A stretch of DNA of 64,000 nucleotides from Bacteroidales bacterium. Its GTDB lineage: Bacteria; Bacillota; Clostridia; Lachnospirales; Lachnospiraceae. Positions 49,810 through 59,329 of the stretch are shown here, piece by piece. Position 1 is the stretch's first letter, and the number at the start of each line of letters is the position of its first letter. The notes below the pieces were generated by a model, which saw only the letters and a list, made by a program, of their open reading frames with translations, was not told the DNA's origin and did no database searches. Both the position numbers and the translations under genes were made by a program. The DNA lies in the NCBI GenBank assembly GCA_023664535.1, contig JAMPFJ010000014.1, forward strand, positions 1-64,000. The letters are read 5' to 3'.

Positions 49810-51339
49810 ATGGCGGAAAAATATATTATGATTCACGATATTATGAGTGAGCATAAGGACAGAATGTTAAATTTAAAAAAATATTATCCCTTTTTTGTTC
49901 TCTGTGATACGACGTTCTCACAGTATAAAGAGGGGCGGTACAGCGATTTGGACATGGGCTATATTACCATGGCAAGTTTGCGGTTTTTTATTCATGAGAA
50001 TAATTTTCAGGAGAGTGAGATTACTTATGAGCAGTACCGGCAGTTTCTTTCGGAGCTTCTCCGCAGGGAATTTCGCCTGGAGTTGGAGGAGACGGAAGAA
50101 AAGGAACTGATTGGCTACATTTTTGATAAGATAAAAAATGACGGCAGGGCGTTTAATTTTCCCTATTTTGACCCGGAGGAGCGAAAGAAGAAAACGGCAA
50201 GAGTCAAGCTGATTGACAGCCGGATTGTGGACGGAGAGGTACTTTATCATGTGACGACGGACGGGATTGAATTTTATCTGGATACGAAAGAGATTAAAGA
50301 GGAAAGTAATATTTCCGTCCAGCAGCTGCTGCTGGAGAAAATGATTCAATCCGAGAATTTTGCGGGAGGAATAGAGGTTGTCAGGCGGATTAACAATGAG
50401 GTGAACAAGCTTGCCCTGCAAAAGAAAGAGGTTTTGGACTTATTAAGCTGTGATGTGTTTTCCGGAGCGAAAGCGGGCGAAGAGTATATGGCGACGGTGG
50501 CAAAATGGTTTGATGAGGAGTCGAGGCTGTTTGAAAAGAACCGTGCGCTGATTGATAAGGTGTCCGCTAAATCACCGGTGGTGAATAAGGATATCCACCG
50601 TCTGGATACGGAGTTAAAGAAAACCATTATCCGGCACGGCGAGCTGATTAAAGAAACCATTGAACTGCAAAATATTGCGGACGAGATGATTGGGCGGGCG
50701 AAGCTCCGTAAGCTGCGGCCGGTGTTTAATTTCCGGGATGCGTTGAAAAAGACGATGGATAACGACCGGGCGGATTTGCTCGGGGCACTGGTGGCGCCGC
50801 TGTTTATGCCGAAGCTGGTAAAGAGCTTTGGAATGGGCAGTATTGACCGGATGCTGGACAGCCGGACAGATAATGCGGATTTCGGAGAAAAACTGGAGAA
50901 AAAACAGATTGATACGGATTATGTCTTTGCGGATGAGGCGGAAGAAAAACGGATTGCCGGAAATTTTGGCAGATTGTTTGAAGAATTGTTGGAACAGCTC
51001 TGGAAGCATGGGAAAACCACGCTTTCAGAGCTTATGGCAATTTATGAAATTAAATTCGGCAGGGAGATTTATAAAAACGGGGACGTATATTCTTTTCTTG
51101 TCCATCTGGCGCAAAAGGATAAATACAACTTAAGCGCCATGCAGGACAAGCAGGATACCTTTTTGGAGGGGCTGGTGATGGACAGTCTGAGCATGGAGAG
51201 GAAAGACCGGTATGGGCAGCTGGCATTTACGATTATTTTTAACACGGATAATATACTGAATTTCGGAGAGGGAAAGGATGAAGCGTTTACGATAACGGAT
51301 ATGCGTTTTGAGACGGCGGAGGCGCAGTTTTTAGGATAA
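49810..51339 (+). CDS. JetA-like subunit of a Wadjet/MukBEF-type complex
   Basis: The 509-residue protein resembles the JetA family (DUF5716; MukF/kleisin-like). It has an N-terminal winged-helix region (HKDRMLNLKKYYPFFVLCDT, GYITMASLRFFIHENNF), a helical middle, and a C-terminal winged-helix part (LMAIYEIKFGREIYKNGD). In Wadjet, JetA, JetB and JetC form an SMC-like machine that extrudes plasmid loops, and JetD cuts them. GAGGAAAATT lies before the ATG. It opens a locus with an extra membrane-protein gene before JetB. There is no JetD downstream. Function as plasmid defence is therefore uncertain; loop-extruding chromosome maintenance is also possible. Confidence 0.8.
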   Translation: MAEKYIMIHDIMSEHKDRMLNLKKYYPFFVLCDTTFSQYKEGRYSDLDMGYITMASLRFFIHENNFQESEITYEQYRQFLSELLRREFRLELEETEEKELIGYIFDKIKNDGRAFNFPYFDPEERKKKTARVKLIDSRIVDGEVLYHVTTDGIEFYLDTKEIKEESNISVQQLLLEKMIQSENFAGGIEVVRRINNEVNKLALQKKEVLDLLSCDVFSGAKAGEEYMATVAKWFDEESRLFEKNRALIDKVSAKSPVVNKDIHRLDTELKKTIIRHGELIKETIELQNIADEMIGRAKLRKLRPVFNFRDALKKTMDNDRADLLGALVAPLFMPKLVKSFGMGSIDRMLDSRTDNADFGEKLEKKQIDTDYVFADEAEEKRIAGNFGRLFEELLEQLWKHGKTTLSELMAIYEIKFGREIYKNGDVYSFLVHLAQKDKYNLSAMQDKQDTFLEGLVMDSLSMERKDRYGQLAFTIIFNTDNILNFGEGKDEAFTITDMRFETAEAQFLG

Positions 51340-51344
51340 AGTCA

Positions 51345-51374
51345 TTGACGATGTGTATACTTGCTGTATATACT
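51345..51374 (+). promoter_or_regulatory. Internal promoter of the Wadjet-like locus
   Basis: TTGACG (51345-51350), an 18-base spacer and TATACT (51369-51374) start 6 bases after the JetA stop. It would drive the membrane-protein gene and perhaps JetB-JetC. Confidence 0.55.
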
Positions 51375-51440
51375 AAGCGGTAAGAAAGATTTTATGCAGG
51401 CAGCGATTCAGAAATAGGGAAATTCACGGGGGGGAACGGT

Positions 51441-52352
51441 ATGTGGTTAAAATGGTTAATGCGGCTGTTTAAGTATATCCATAGCCTGATGCATGTATTT
51501 TTTGTGGGAATCCTGGTGGTCATTTTTTTTATTCTCGGACTGTTTAACCCGTTTTTCCGGACGCTTGCGTTTTGGCTGCTTATCGGCTGGCTGATTTACG
51601 GAGTGATTGACCAGATTTTTCTAGCAAAGGTGATGCGGGATAATCCGGAGCTGCAGGAGATTGTAAATTCGGTCATGGCAAATGTGCAGCTGCCCGGAAC
51701 GGTGCCAATCGGACAGGAAATTACGCTTTGTGAGCTGCCAGAGAAAGATTACAAGCTGACAGGGCGATGTCTGAATGAGGAAAAGGGGATTTGGAATATC
51801 CGTCTGCTTTATGAAGGCTCCTATCAGATGTTTGACTGGAAGCTGGTATATCATGAACAGTTTTTGCCGCAGATGATGCCGGCGGATGAGGAGGGGATTC
51901 CGGCAAAAAGCCTGTGGGTCAAATGCTACCAGAGGGATGCAGACGGTCCGGCAAGGTGGAATCTGCATTTATTATGGCGTGACGGGGCAATCTATAAGGA
52001 TATTGCTTTTGATACCCTTTTTTATATCCGGCAGTTAGAGGAAAGCTATGAAATGGAGTATGAAGAAGATACGGATGCGGTTCTTTTGCTCAGGAAAACC
52101 GGGGCAGATGAGGAAGTCTGTCCGGAGAAGCTTAAAATTCCCCATGCGGGAATGGAAGCGAAACCGCAGCGGATTCGTTTCGGCGGGCTTATCATGTTTG
52201 AAATGAAAGAAAAAACCGTTTATTTTTCGATTGGCGCAGAGTATGAAGATTTGGCGCTGGGGCAGATGGGCAGCTATTATGTGGCGGGACGTTATGCCGG
52301 GGGATTGGACGGAATATGCTGCAGGGACTTACATATTATAGAGAAAGCATAG
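51441..52352 (+). CDS. Membrane-anchored protein inserted between JetA and JetB
   Basis: The 303-residue protein begins with two membrane helices (about 10-35 and 38-58) and then has a soluble, beta-rich part of about 240 residues containing many acidic and aromatic residues (YQMFDWKLVYHEQFLP, GARWNLHLLWRDG-like). I do not recognise the family. GGGGGG precedes the ATG. JetB follows after 26 bases. It is not part of the standard JetABCD set, so it could anchor or regulate the complex at the membrane, or be an unrelated passenger. It has its own upstream promoter. Confidence 0.65.
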   Translation: MWLKWLMRLFKYIHSLMHVFFVGILVVIFFILGLFNPFFRTLAFWLLIGWLIYGVIDQIFLAKVMRDNPELQEIVNSVMANVQLPGTVPIGQEITLCELPEKDYKLTGRCLNEEKGIWNIRLLYEGSYQMFDWKLVYHEQFLPQMMPADEEGIPAKSLWVKCYQRDADGPARWNLHLLWRDGAIYKDIAFDTLFYIRQLEESYEMEYEEDTDAVLLLRKTGADEEVCPEKLKIPHAGMEAKPQRIRFGGLIMFEMKEKTVYFSIGAEYEDLALGQMGSYYVAGRYAGGLDGICCRDLHIIEKA

Positions 52353-52378
52353 TAATACATAATGAGGAAAAAGAGATT

Positions 52379-53116
52379 ATGGAAATGAAAAATCTGGAAA
52401 AAGCGATGGATATTTATGCAAAGCTGATAACCGGGGAGGATATCAGCCGGAGCGGGGCAAACGGCAGTCTGTATGATGATTACTACGGTAATGCGGAGGT
52501 ATATGAAATTGTCGGGGTGTTATTAAAGAAATTGAACCTTAATCTGTATGAGTATAAGGAAAGCCTGTTTTTGTCCGCCGGGGACGGGAACAGGATATTC
52601 GGTTATACCAACGAGGAATTGAAAAAAAATATGGGCTTAAGGTATAATAAAGAATTATATCTGTGCTATTTTATCATGTATGAAATTCTGCTGTTGTTCT
52701 ATTCCGATTCGGCGGCCTATCAGTTTAAAGAGTATATCCGGATTGAACAGGTGATGGAGGAAGTCACGAAGGCGCTGTCTGTCTTTACCGGGGATATTGC
52801 CGTTTATGCCATGGAGGAGGAGAGGCAGGAGAGCTTTAAGACGGTGGCGCTGCTGTGGGACGAGCTTCCGGCGAGTACCGGACAGGAGCAGGAGGATATC
52901 CGGGCTTCTAAAGCGTCAAAGGCGGGAATGGTAAAGCTTACGTTTAATTTTCTGGTGGGGGAAAAGCTGTTTGTGGAGGTAAGTAAACGCTATTATCCGA
53001 CAGAACGGTTTAAAGCCGTTGTGGAGAATTATTTTGAGGAGTACAGAGGCGAGATTTATGCCGCACTGTCAAATAAGACAGATATTCAGGGAGACGCCGT
53101 TCCGGCAAAAGAATAG
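52379..53116 (+). CDS. JetB-like subunit (DUF6063 family, MukE-like)
   Basis: This 245-residue protein matches the DUF6063/JetB type by size, position and sequence character: LEKAMDIYAKLITGE at the start, a helical middle (YNKELYLCYFIMYEILLLFY), and a C-terminal winged-helix-like part (LFVEVSKRYYPTERFKAVVENYF). JetB bridges kleisin JetA and SMC JetC. ATG 52379 is chosen, with GAGGA about 10 bases upstream; an earlier start at 52316 would overlap the previous gene. JetC follows after 43 bases. Confidence 0.75.
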   Translation: MEMKNLEKAMDIYAKLITGEDISRSGANGSLYDDYYGNAEVYEIVGVLLKKLNLNLYEYKESLFLSAGDGNRIFGYTNEELKKNMGLRYNKELYLCYFIMYEILLLFYSDSAAYQFKEYIRIEQVMEEVTKALSVFTGDIAVYAMEEERQESFKTVALLWDELPASTGQEQEDIRASKASKAGMVKLTFNFLVGEKLFVEVSKRYYPTERFKAVVENYFEEYRGEIYAALSNKTDIQGDAVPAKE

Positions 53117-53159
53117 AACCCGGGCATGCGCCGGCGTGCCGTGACAGAGGAGAGAAACC

Positions 53160-56100
53160 ATGCCAAATATAAACCGAATTCGTGTAAATAATGTAAAATA
53201 CAATTTTGGAACCCAGAGCTATGATGATTTTTCCATGCGGATGTATGGGAAAAATACGCTGTACGACCTGGCAAACGGCGGCGGGAAAAGCGTGCTGATG
53301 CTGCTTTTGCTGCAAAATCTGATTCCGAACTGTACGCTGGACGAGAAACAGCCGGTGGAAAAGCTGTTTCGTAACGGCGGGGGCAATACCACAATACATT
53401 CTCTGGTGGAGTGGAAGCTGGATGATAAGGATATCAAAGAAGGATTCCGCTATATGACCACCGGCTTCTGTGCAAGAAAGGCAAAGGAGAAAGAGACGGC
53501 TGACGGCGGACAGATTGCCATGGAGGCAGCCGATGCACCGGTTTCCGACACGGCAAAGGATACCGGGGCAGGAGGAAAGGACAGCGCATCCATAGAATAT
53601 TTTAATTATTGTATTTTTTACCGGGAGTATAACGACAATGATATTGTAAATCTGCCCCTGCAAAACAGCAGGGAGAGGATTACCTATACCGGACTGAAAA
53701 ATTATCTGAAGGAATTAGGGAGAAGAAATCTGAACCTTAAGGTTTTTGTGTTTGAGCGCAAGGGAGAATACCAGCGTTTTATCAGCGGATACGGTCTGTT
53801 TGAAAGCCAGTGGGAGATTATCAGAGGAATCAATAAGACGGAGGGGCATGTCCGGACTTATTTTGAAACCCATTATAAGACGACCCGTAAGGTGATAGAG
53901 GATTTGCTGATTGAAGAGATTATTGAAAAGGCATTCCTGGTAAAAACGGAGCAGGACGACGTCAACGAGGATATGGCGAAAACACTGCTGGATATCAAGG
54001 ATAAACTGGTGGAGCTTTCCAGAAAGAAAAGCGAGATTGCTAATTATGACCGGGAAACCGAGCTGATGCATTTGCTGGAGGGCAGGGTGTCCTCCTTTTT
54101 GTCCCTGTATGAAGAGCGGGACAGAGTGACGGGAACCCTCGGCGATATTTATGTGACCGGGGAGGCGTTAAGCCGGCAGGGCGAGGAAGAAATCGCTAAA
54201 ATGGAGGAAAAAAAGGCGGAGATGGAGCGGCGGCTTCTTCAGGAGCGGAGAAGGCTTGAAGGTCTGAAAATCGTAGAAGACCGGTATGAACTGGAGAGAA
54301 TCAGGGAAGAGCTTGGCGTGCTGGAAAGGCATGTGGCAAAGGCGGATGAGGAGCTTAATCAGGCAAAGGCGGAGCTGGATTTAAAGGAGAGCGTAAACGA
54401 TTATCTGCGCTATCTTGAAGACAGGGCGCAGATGGAGGAGAACCGGGCGGCGATTGATGCGTCGGAGGATACCAATTCAGACCAGCTGGAAAAGCTTCAC
54501 CGCTATGCGTACACGAAAAAGCAGATGGACGATGAAAAGCTGCGGGACAGCAGAAGCCGCCTTGAAAACAGGAAAAAGGAGCTGGCTGCCCTTGAGGAGG
54601 AGTTGGAAACCCTCACCCACATTGACGAGGAAGCGACGGTGGCTCTGGCGGTTGCCAGAAGTCATAAGGAGCGCTTTGCGGAGGAATATTTTAACCGGAT
54701 GGAGGAAATCCGGGCTGTCCGCAGGGAAATTTCCATTTTGGTATTGAGCGATTTAACGGAGCTTAGCGGGCAGCTGAAAGAAGAGGAGGAAGAGCTGCGG
54801 CAGAAAAAGGAAGCGGCGGAAGCGGCATACATGGCGGATATCCGGGAGGGGAACGAAAAGGAGAGGCTGCTGTATGTGGAAAATGAGGAATGGAAAATGG
54901 CAGAGAAGGCTTTGGAGGAGGCGGAGGAAAAACACCGGGAATATCTGGCAAACCGGGACCGCCTGAAAAAGATGGTACAGATATATGGAGTAAAGGATGC
55001 GGCGGCGCTTTATGACACGATAAAGGAGAGGGCGTTCCGCCACAGAGTTGCCGCTGCCGGGCTGGAAAAGGAGATTAACCGGGTAAAACGCCATTTGGAG
55101 CAGGTGAAAGAGGGAAGAATCTTAGAGGAATCGGAGGCGGTGTCCAGGGTAAAGGACTATCTGGAAAGCCGGCACGGGGATTTTGCGCTTTCCGGCGTGG
55201 ATTATCTGTCCGCCCTGCCAAAGGCGAACCGGGAGGAGCTGCTAATCCGTTTTCCGATGCTTCCTTACGGCGTGGTGACAAAACAGTTTGGACTGCTGAA
55301 GGAGGACGAGCGGATTGGTACGATTGATTTGGAAAACCAGATGGTGCCGGTTTTTGACTGGCAGATGCTGGAGGCCCCGTATATTCCCGATGAGCAGGAA
55401 GGAATTTTGTTGATTGCAAAGGATAAAACGCTCTTTTTGGAGGAGGATGCTCTTGCCACGGAGCTTTCCCGGCTGGAAAAAAAGCTGGCGGAAATGCAGG
55501 AGGAAGCGGAGCGGCTTGATGAGATGAGCGCCACCTATGATGAAGATTTGGACTACACGGCAAAGCTTACCGCATCCGCATTTTTACATGCGGAAAATGA
55601 GATGCAGGAGAGAAAGGAAGCCGTGCTGGAGCATAAGCGGGCGGCGGAGAAGCTGGTTGGAGAGGTGGAGAGGATAAAGGCGCATGGAGAAAAGCAGCAG
55701 GAAGAAGCCCGGAAATTGGAGGATTTGCTGCAAAACAACCAGAAGGAGCAAATTAAACTGGCGGGGATTGAAGCTGTGAGTAATCTGGCGGATGAGACGA
55801 AAAAGCAGCTGGATTTTTATGAAGCGGAAGTAAAACGTCTGGAGAAGGATACGGCTAAGGCGGCGTCTGCAAAGGAGGAGGCTGCGCTGAAAAAGGAAGA
55901 GCTTTCAAATCAGATTCTTCATATGGAGGAGCAGCTTCAGGAGGTGCTGTCGGATTGGGAGAACATTTATAAGGCTTACTATACGGATGAAAAATTTACT
56001 GCGGTTAATCTTTCCGAGGAGCAGCTGAGGGCGGAATTTCTGGCGGCTAAAGGTGTTGTGGAGCAGGCAGCCGTCGTATTGGAGGATAAGAAAAAGCTGA

Positions 56101-57677
56101 TTGCCGCATTGCAGGAGAGCATGGAGAGAGGACTGAAAGTAATCCGGCGCAGAAAGGTGGATTTGGGGGTACTGGAGCAGTTAAGGGAAAGTAATGAGCT
56201 GCACCCGGTCAAAGAGGAATGGATTAACCGTTTGAGCATGCATTTATCCCGGATTACCGCACAGACGGAGCAGTTAAGGGATGAGCTGAAGAAAAAAGAG
56301 CATGAGGCGACCCGTCTGGAGGGACGGATTGAGCAGGCGGTTCAGGGGTTAAAGGAACGGTTTGGTGAGGAAGCGGTTTTGGAAATTGACAGTCTGCTGG
56401 GGCTACAGGATGATTCGGCAGATGAAGGGAAGGGCGTGACAAAGGAGGAGGCAGTTCAGGCGATTGCGGAGGGCGGCCGGATTTTGAACACCCTTCAGGA
56501 GGAGATAAATGCGTTCCGGCGGGAATACCAGCAGTATGTGAAGAATAATGGCGTCATTCTTGACCTCTATAAGGATGTGAAGCGTATTGTGGAGGGGGAA
56601 GAGCTGGACACGGCAAATGCCGAGGTGCTGGTTAAGGAGCAGGAGGAAATCCGTGAAATCTTTGAGGAGAGCCTGTTTGCCTTTGACCGGAGCAAAAAGG
56701 CGTTGACGCGGGCAAAGCAGGAGCTGCTTGGCTATAAAACCCAGACGGCAAATACGTTCTTTACGATGGGGGCGTTTGCACTGGCCGATTCGGTCAGGGA
56801 TGATGTGGAGGTGCCGGAAACCTATGAGGAGGCAAAGGCGCTGCTGGAGAATATCCGGGAAATGATTGCTTTTATTGCGCTGGAAAAGGAGCGTGTGGAG
56901 CAGGGAATTGAGGATATGGAGGCAATCAAGAATAATTTTGAAAACCAGTGTATTGAGCGATGCAGGGATGTGCGCACGGAGCTGGAGAAGCTGCCCAAGC
57001 TGTCCCGCATTCAGCTGGACGGTGAGGCGATACAGATGGTGAGCCTTGCGATTCCTTATGTAAAAGAGGAATTTATCAAGCAGAGAATGTCCGATTACAT
57101 TGATGAGGTGGTAAACGGCGCTGATAGGTTTACGGATAACCGGGAACGGATGAAATATATGAAGGATAAGCTTTTGCTGAAAAAGCTGTTCGGCGTTATG
57201 GTGAAGGACATGAATTCCATTAAGCTGAAGCTTTACAAGCGGGAGAGGATGAAGGAGCAGAGCCGTTATCTGCGTTATGAGGAGGCGGTAGGAAGCACCG
57301 GACAGTCTCAGGGAATTTATATCCAGTTTCTGGTGGCGATTATCAATTATATTTCGGGGATGTATGCGCCGGGTGTGGAAGCGGCAGAGCTGAAGAAAGT
57401 GATTTTCATTGATAATCCCTTTGGTGCGGCGAAAGATATCTATATCTGGGAGCCGATTTTTGCCATGCTGAAAACGAACAACGTGCAGCTGATTGTGCCT
57501 GCCCGGGGAGCAACGCCGGCGATTACCAGCCGGTTCGATGTAAATTATATATTGGGGCAGCAGCTGGCAGGAGACAGGCAGCAGACGGTGGTCGTGGACT
57601 ACCGGAGCCAGGTGGCGCAGGAGGAAATCGAGTATGAAGAGCTTGAATACAGCCAGGCGGCTTTTGATTTTCTGTAA
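53160..57677 (+). CDS. JetC-like SMC/MukB-type ATPase
   Basis: This 1505-residue protein has the ABC-type head split across both ends. At the N-terminus, LANGGGKSVLMLLLLQNL (Walker A, about 38-44) is followed by the GNTTIHSLVEWKL segment. At the C-terminus are the signature GSTGQSQGIYIQFL near 1378 and Walker B VIFIDNPFGAAKD near 1413. Between them lie long coiled coils (about 290-640 and 780-1340) around a hinge near 640-770. This is the MukB/JetC design and size. GAGGAGA precedes the ATG. The next gene is on the other strand, so no JetD nuclease follows. It would power DNA loop extrusion. Confidence 0.88.
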   Translation: MPNINRIRVNNVKYNFGTQSYDDFSMRMYGKNTLYDLANGGGKSVLMLLLLQNLIPNCTLDEKQPVEKLFRNGGGNTTIHSLVEWKLDDKDIKEGFRYMTTGFCARKAKEKETADGGQIAMEAADAPVSDTAKDTGAGGKDSASIEYFNYCIFYREYNDNDIVNLPLQNSRERITYTGLKNYLKELGRRNLNLKVFVFERKGEYQRFISGYGLFESQWEIIRGINKTEGHVRTYFETHYKTTRKVIEDLLIEEIIEKAFLVKTEQDDVNEDMAKTLLDIKDKLVELSRKKSEIANYDRETELMHLLEGRVSSFLSLYEERDRVTGTLGDIYVTGEALSRQGEEEIAKMEEKKAEMERRLLQERRRLEGLKIVEDRYELERIREELGVLERHVAKADEELNQAKAELDLKESVNDYLRYLEDRAQMEENRAAIDASEDTNSDQLEKLHRYAYTKKQMDDEKLRDSRSRLENRKKELAALEEELETLTHIDEEATVALAVARSHKERFAEEYFNRMEEIRAVRREISILVLSDLTELSGQLKEEEEELRQKKEAAEAAYMADIREGNEKERLLYVENEEWKMAEKALEEAEEKHREYLANRDRLKKMVQIYGVKDAAALYDTIKERAFRHRVAAAGLEKEINRVKRHLEQVKEGRILEESEAVSRVKDYLESRHGDFALSGVDYLSALPKANREELLIRFPMLPYGVVTKQFGLLKEDERIGTIDLENQMVPVFDWQMLEAPYIPDEQEGILLIAKDKTLFLEEDALATELSRLEKKLAEMQEEAERLDEMSATYDEDLDYTAKLTASAFLHAENEMQERKEAVLEHKRAAEKLVGEVERIKAHGEKQQEEARKLEDLLQNNQKEQIKLAGIEAVSNLADETKKQLDFYEAEVKRLEKDTAKAASAKEEAALKKEELSNQILHMEEQLQEVLSDWENIYKAYYTDEKFTAVNLSEEQLRAEFLAAKGVVEQAAVVLEDKKKLIAALQESMERGLKVIRRRKVDLGVLEQLRESNELHPVKEEWINRLSMHLSRITAQTEQLRDELKKKEHEATRLEGRIEQAVQGLKERFGEEAVLEIDSLLGLQDDSADEGKGVTKEEAVQAIAEGGRILNTLQEEINAFRREYQQYVKNNGVILDLYKDVKRIVEGEELDTANAEVLVKEQEEIREIFEESLFAFDRSKKALTRAKQELLGYKTQTANTFFTMGAFALADSVRDDVEVPETYEEAKALLENIREMIAFIALEKERVEQGIEDMEAIKNNFENQCIERCRDVRTELEKLPKLSRIQLDGEAIQMVSLAIPYVKEEFIKQRMSDYIDEVVNGADRFTDNRERMKYMKDKLLLKKLFGVMVKDMNSIKLKLYKRERMKEQSRYLRYEEAVGSTGQSQGIYIQFLVAIINYISGMYAPGVEAAELKKVIFIDNPFGAAKDIYIWEPIFAMLKTNNVQLIVPARGATPAITSRFDVNYILGQQLAGDRQQTVVVDYRSQVAQEEIEYEELEYSQAAFDFL

Positions 57678-57683
57678 ACCTAT

Positions 57684-58214
57684 TTATGCCTTATATTGCA
57701 GCTCGATTTTTTGTTTTTTGCACAGCCGTTCAAATTTTTCACAGAAATCCTCGTATTCGGACAGAAGAAAACCGTATTCCGAGCCCAGCCAGTAACGGTA
57801 TTTCTTCTGCCGGGTTACCACCAGCAGATGCCGGTAACGGGGAAATATGGATTTGCTGACAGCAAGCTTATCCGTCAGGATAATCCGCTGAATATCGGTT
57901 AATGCAATCTGTGTATCGTCAAAGGATAAGAAGGTCTCGTCCCAGTAAACCTCAAAGGGACAGCGGCGTTTGCCATAGGTGATGCGGATTATCGACACGA
58001 TAAGGCAGCCCAGCGCACCGAGGTCTAATAAGCAGATGTATACCCGCAGCAGGGAAAAGGTAAACGGCTTTATTCCGAATATGATTATCGTACAGGGAAT
58101 AAAAATGGCGATGAGAATAAGGATTTGTATGTATTCGCATTTGGCGATACGTTTGTAGGGAATAAGGAAAAACTGTTCGTTGGAAGTATTGCTTCCCAAT
58201 AAATTATCCGGCAT
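57684..58214 (-). CDS. YcxB-like two-helix membrane protein
   Basis: The 176-residue protein has two membrane helices (about 28-50 and 55-78) and a C-terminal PH-like domain: CPFEVYWDETFLSFDD, LTDIQRIILTDKL and RYRHLLVVTRQKKYRYWLG. This fits the YcxB-like family, whose function is poorly known. It is convergent with JetC, 6 bases from its stop, and is not a JetD. GGAGGTGCC lies before the ATG. Confidence 0.7.
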   Translation of the reverse strand: MPDNLLGSNTSNEQFFLIPYKRIAKCEYIQILILIAIFIPCTIIIFGIKPFTFSLLRVYICLLDLGALGCLIVSIIRITYGKRRCPFEVYWDETFLSFDDTQIALTDIQRIILTDKLAVSKSIFPRYRHLLVVTRQKKYRYWLGSEYGFLLSEYEDFCEKFERLCKKQKIELQYKA

Positions 58215-58361
58215 ATGGCACCTCCGTTGGTAATTATATTATTTTCAAACAGCGTAACATGAATGAAAAGCCTTGTCAAAGGTTTAGTGCTGTCATATCC
58301 GGAAGAATGTGTTATAATCATTTTATTGTTAAAAATAGTCAGGTAATGGAAGGAGACAGGT

Positions 58362-59237
58362 ATGCAGGCAGTATTGGAAAATGAGGAATTAGTGGTAACC
58401 GTCAATCATTTCGGCGCAGAGCTTTCCAGCATCGTCAAAAAGGAGACCGGAACGGAGTATATGTGGAATGCGGACGAGCGGTTCTGGAAGAGGAGTGCGC
58501 CGGTGTTATTTCCCTTTGTGGGAAGCCTGAAAAACAAAGAATTTCGTTATGAGGATAAGGCATATCCTATGGGGCAGCACGGTTTTGCACGGGACATGGA
58601 TTTCTCGCTTGTCTCCAATACCGGTACGGAGTGCTGGTTTTCTTTGAGCTCCGATGAGTCCACCTATGAGAAATATCCCTTTGCGTTTACCCTGGAGATT
58701 GGATACCGGTTATCCGGTAACTGTCTTAAGGTGATTTGGAGGGTGGTAAACGAGGATGAAAAACCGATGTATTTTTCTATTGGCGGACATCCCGCATTTA
58801 TGTGTCCGTTAAACCGGGAGGGAAAACAGACGGATTATTTTATTGAATTTGATACGGACAAGGATTTGGTTTATTCCACACTGAGCGGGAACGGATTAGT
58901 GGAAAAAACGGATAACCTGTTAAAAACAAACGGAGGGAAAATGCAGGTGACAGAGCATTTGTTTGATGCGGACGCACTGGTGGTTGAGGGCGGACAGGCA
59001 CACCGGGTATCGCTTTGCGGATTGGAGGGGAAACCCTATCTGACAGTGAGCTTTGATGCTCCGTTATTTGGGCTCTGGTCGCCGGCAAAGAAAAATGCGC
59101 CGTTTATCTGTATCGAGCCGTGGTATGGACGCTGTGACAGTGAAGAGTTTAGCGGAACGCTGCAGGAGCGGGAGTATGGACATCGGTTAGAGATTGGGGA
59201 AAATGCCGAATTTTCCTTTGATATAGAGATTGTATGA
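58362..59237 (+). CDS. Aldose 1-epimerase-like protein (LacX type)
   Basis: This 291-residue galactose mutarotase-like protein has GAELSSIVKKETGTEYMWNA near the start, PMGQHGFARDMDF, SIGGHPAFMCPL, and FICIEPWYGRCD near the end. These carry the His and Glu expected at the epimerase active site. It matches the LacX/YeaD-like subgroup acting on sugar or sugar-phosphate anomers. GAAGGAGA precedes the ATG. It appears monocistronic. Confidence 0.9.
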   Translation: MQAVLENEELVVTVNHFGAELSSIVKKETGTEYMWNADERFWKRSAPVLFPFVGSLKNKEFRYEDKAYPMGQHGFARDMDFSLVSNTGTECWFSLSSDESTYEKYPFAFTLEIGYRLSGNCLKVIWRVVNEDEKPMYFSIGGHPAFMCPLNREGKQTDYFIEFDTDKDLVYSTLSGNGLVEKTDNLLKTNGGKMQVTEHLFDADALVVEGGQAHRVSLCGLEGKPYLTVSFDAPLFGLWSPAKKNAPFICIEPWYGRCDSEEFSGTLQEREYGHRLEIGENAEFSFDIEIV

Positions 59238-59329
59238 CATGAAATAAAAAATGCCATAATAATGTTGTCTTTGTTTGGGGATTACCTTATAATGGAAAAA
59301 TATTTATGGATAGAGGACAGGAGAACAGC

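Noticed and set aside
57684..58214. Gene after JetC considered as the missing JetD nuclease
   Set aside because: It is on the opposite strand, only 176 residues long, has two membrane helices and a YcxB-like domain, and no TOPRIM-type or DUF2220-like motif.
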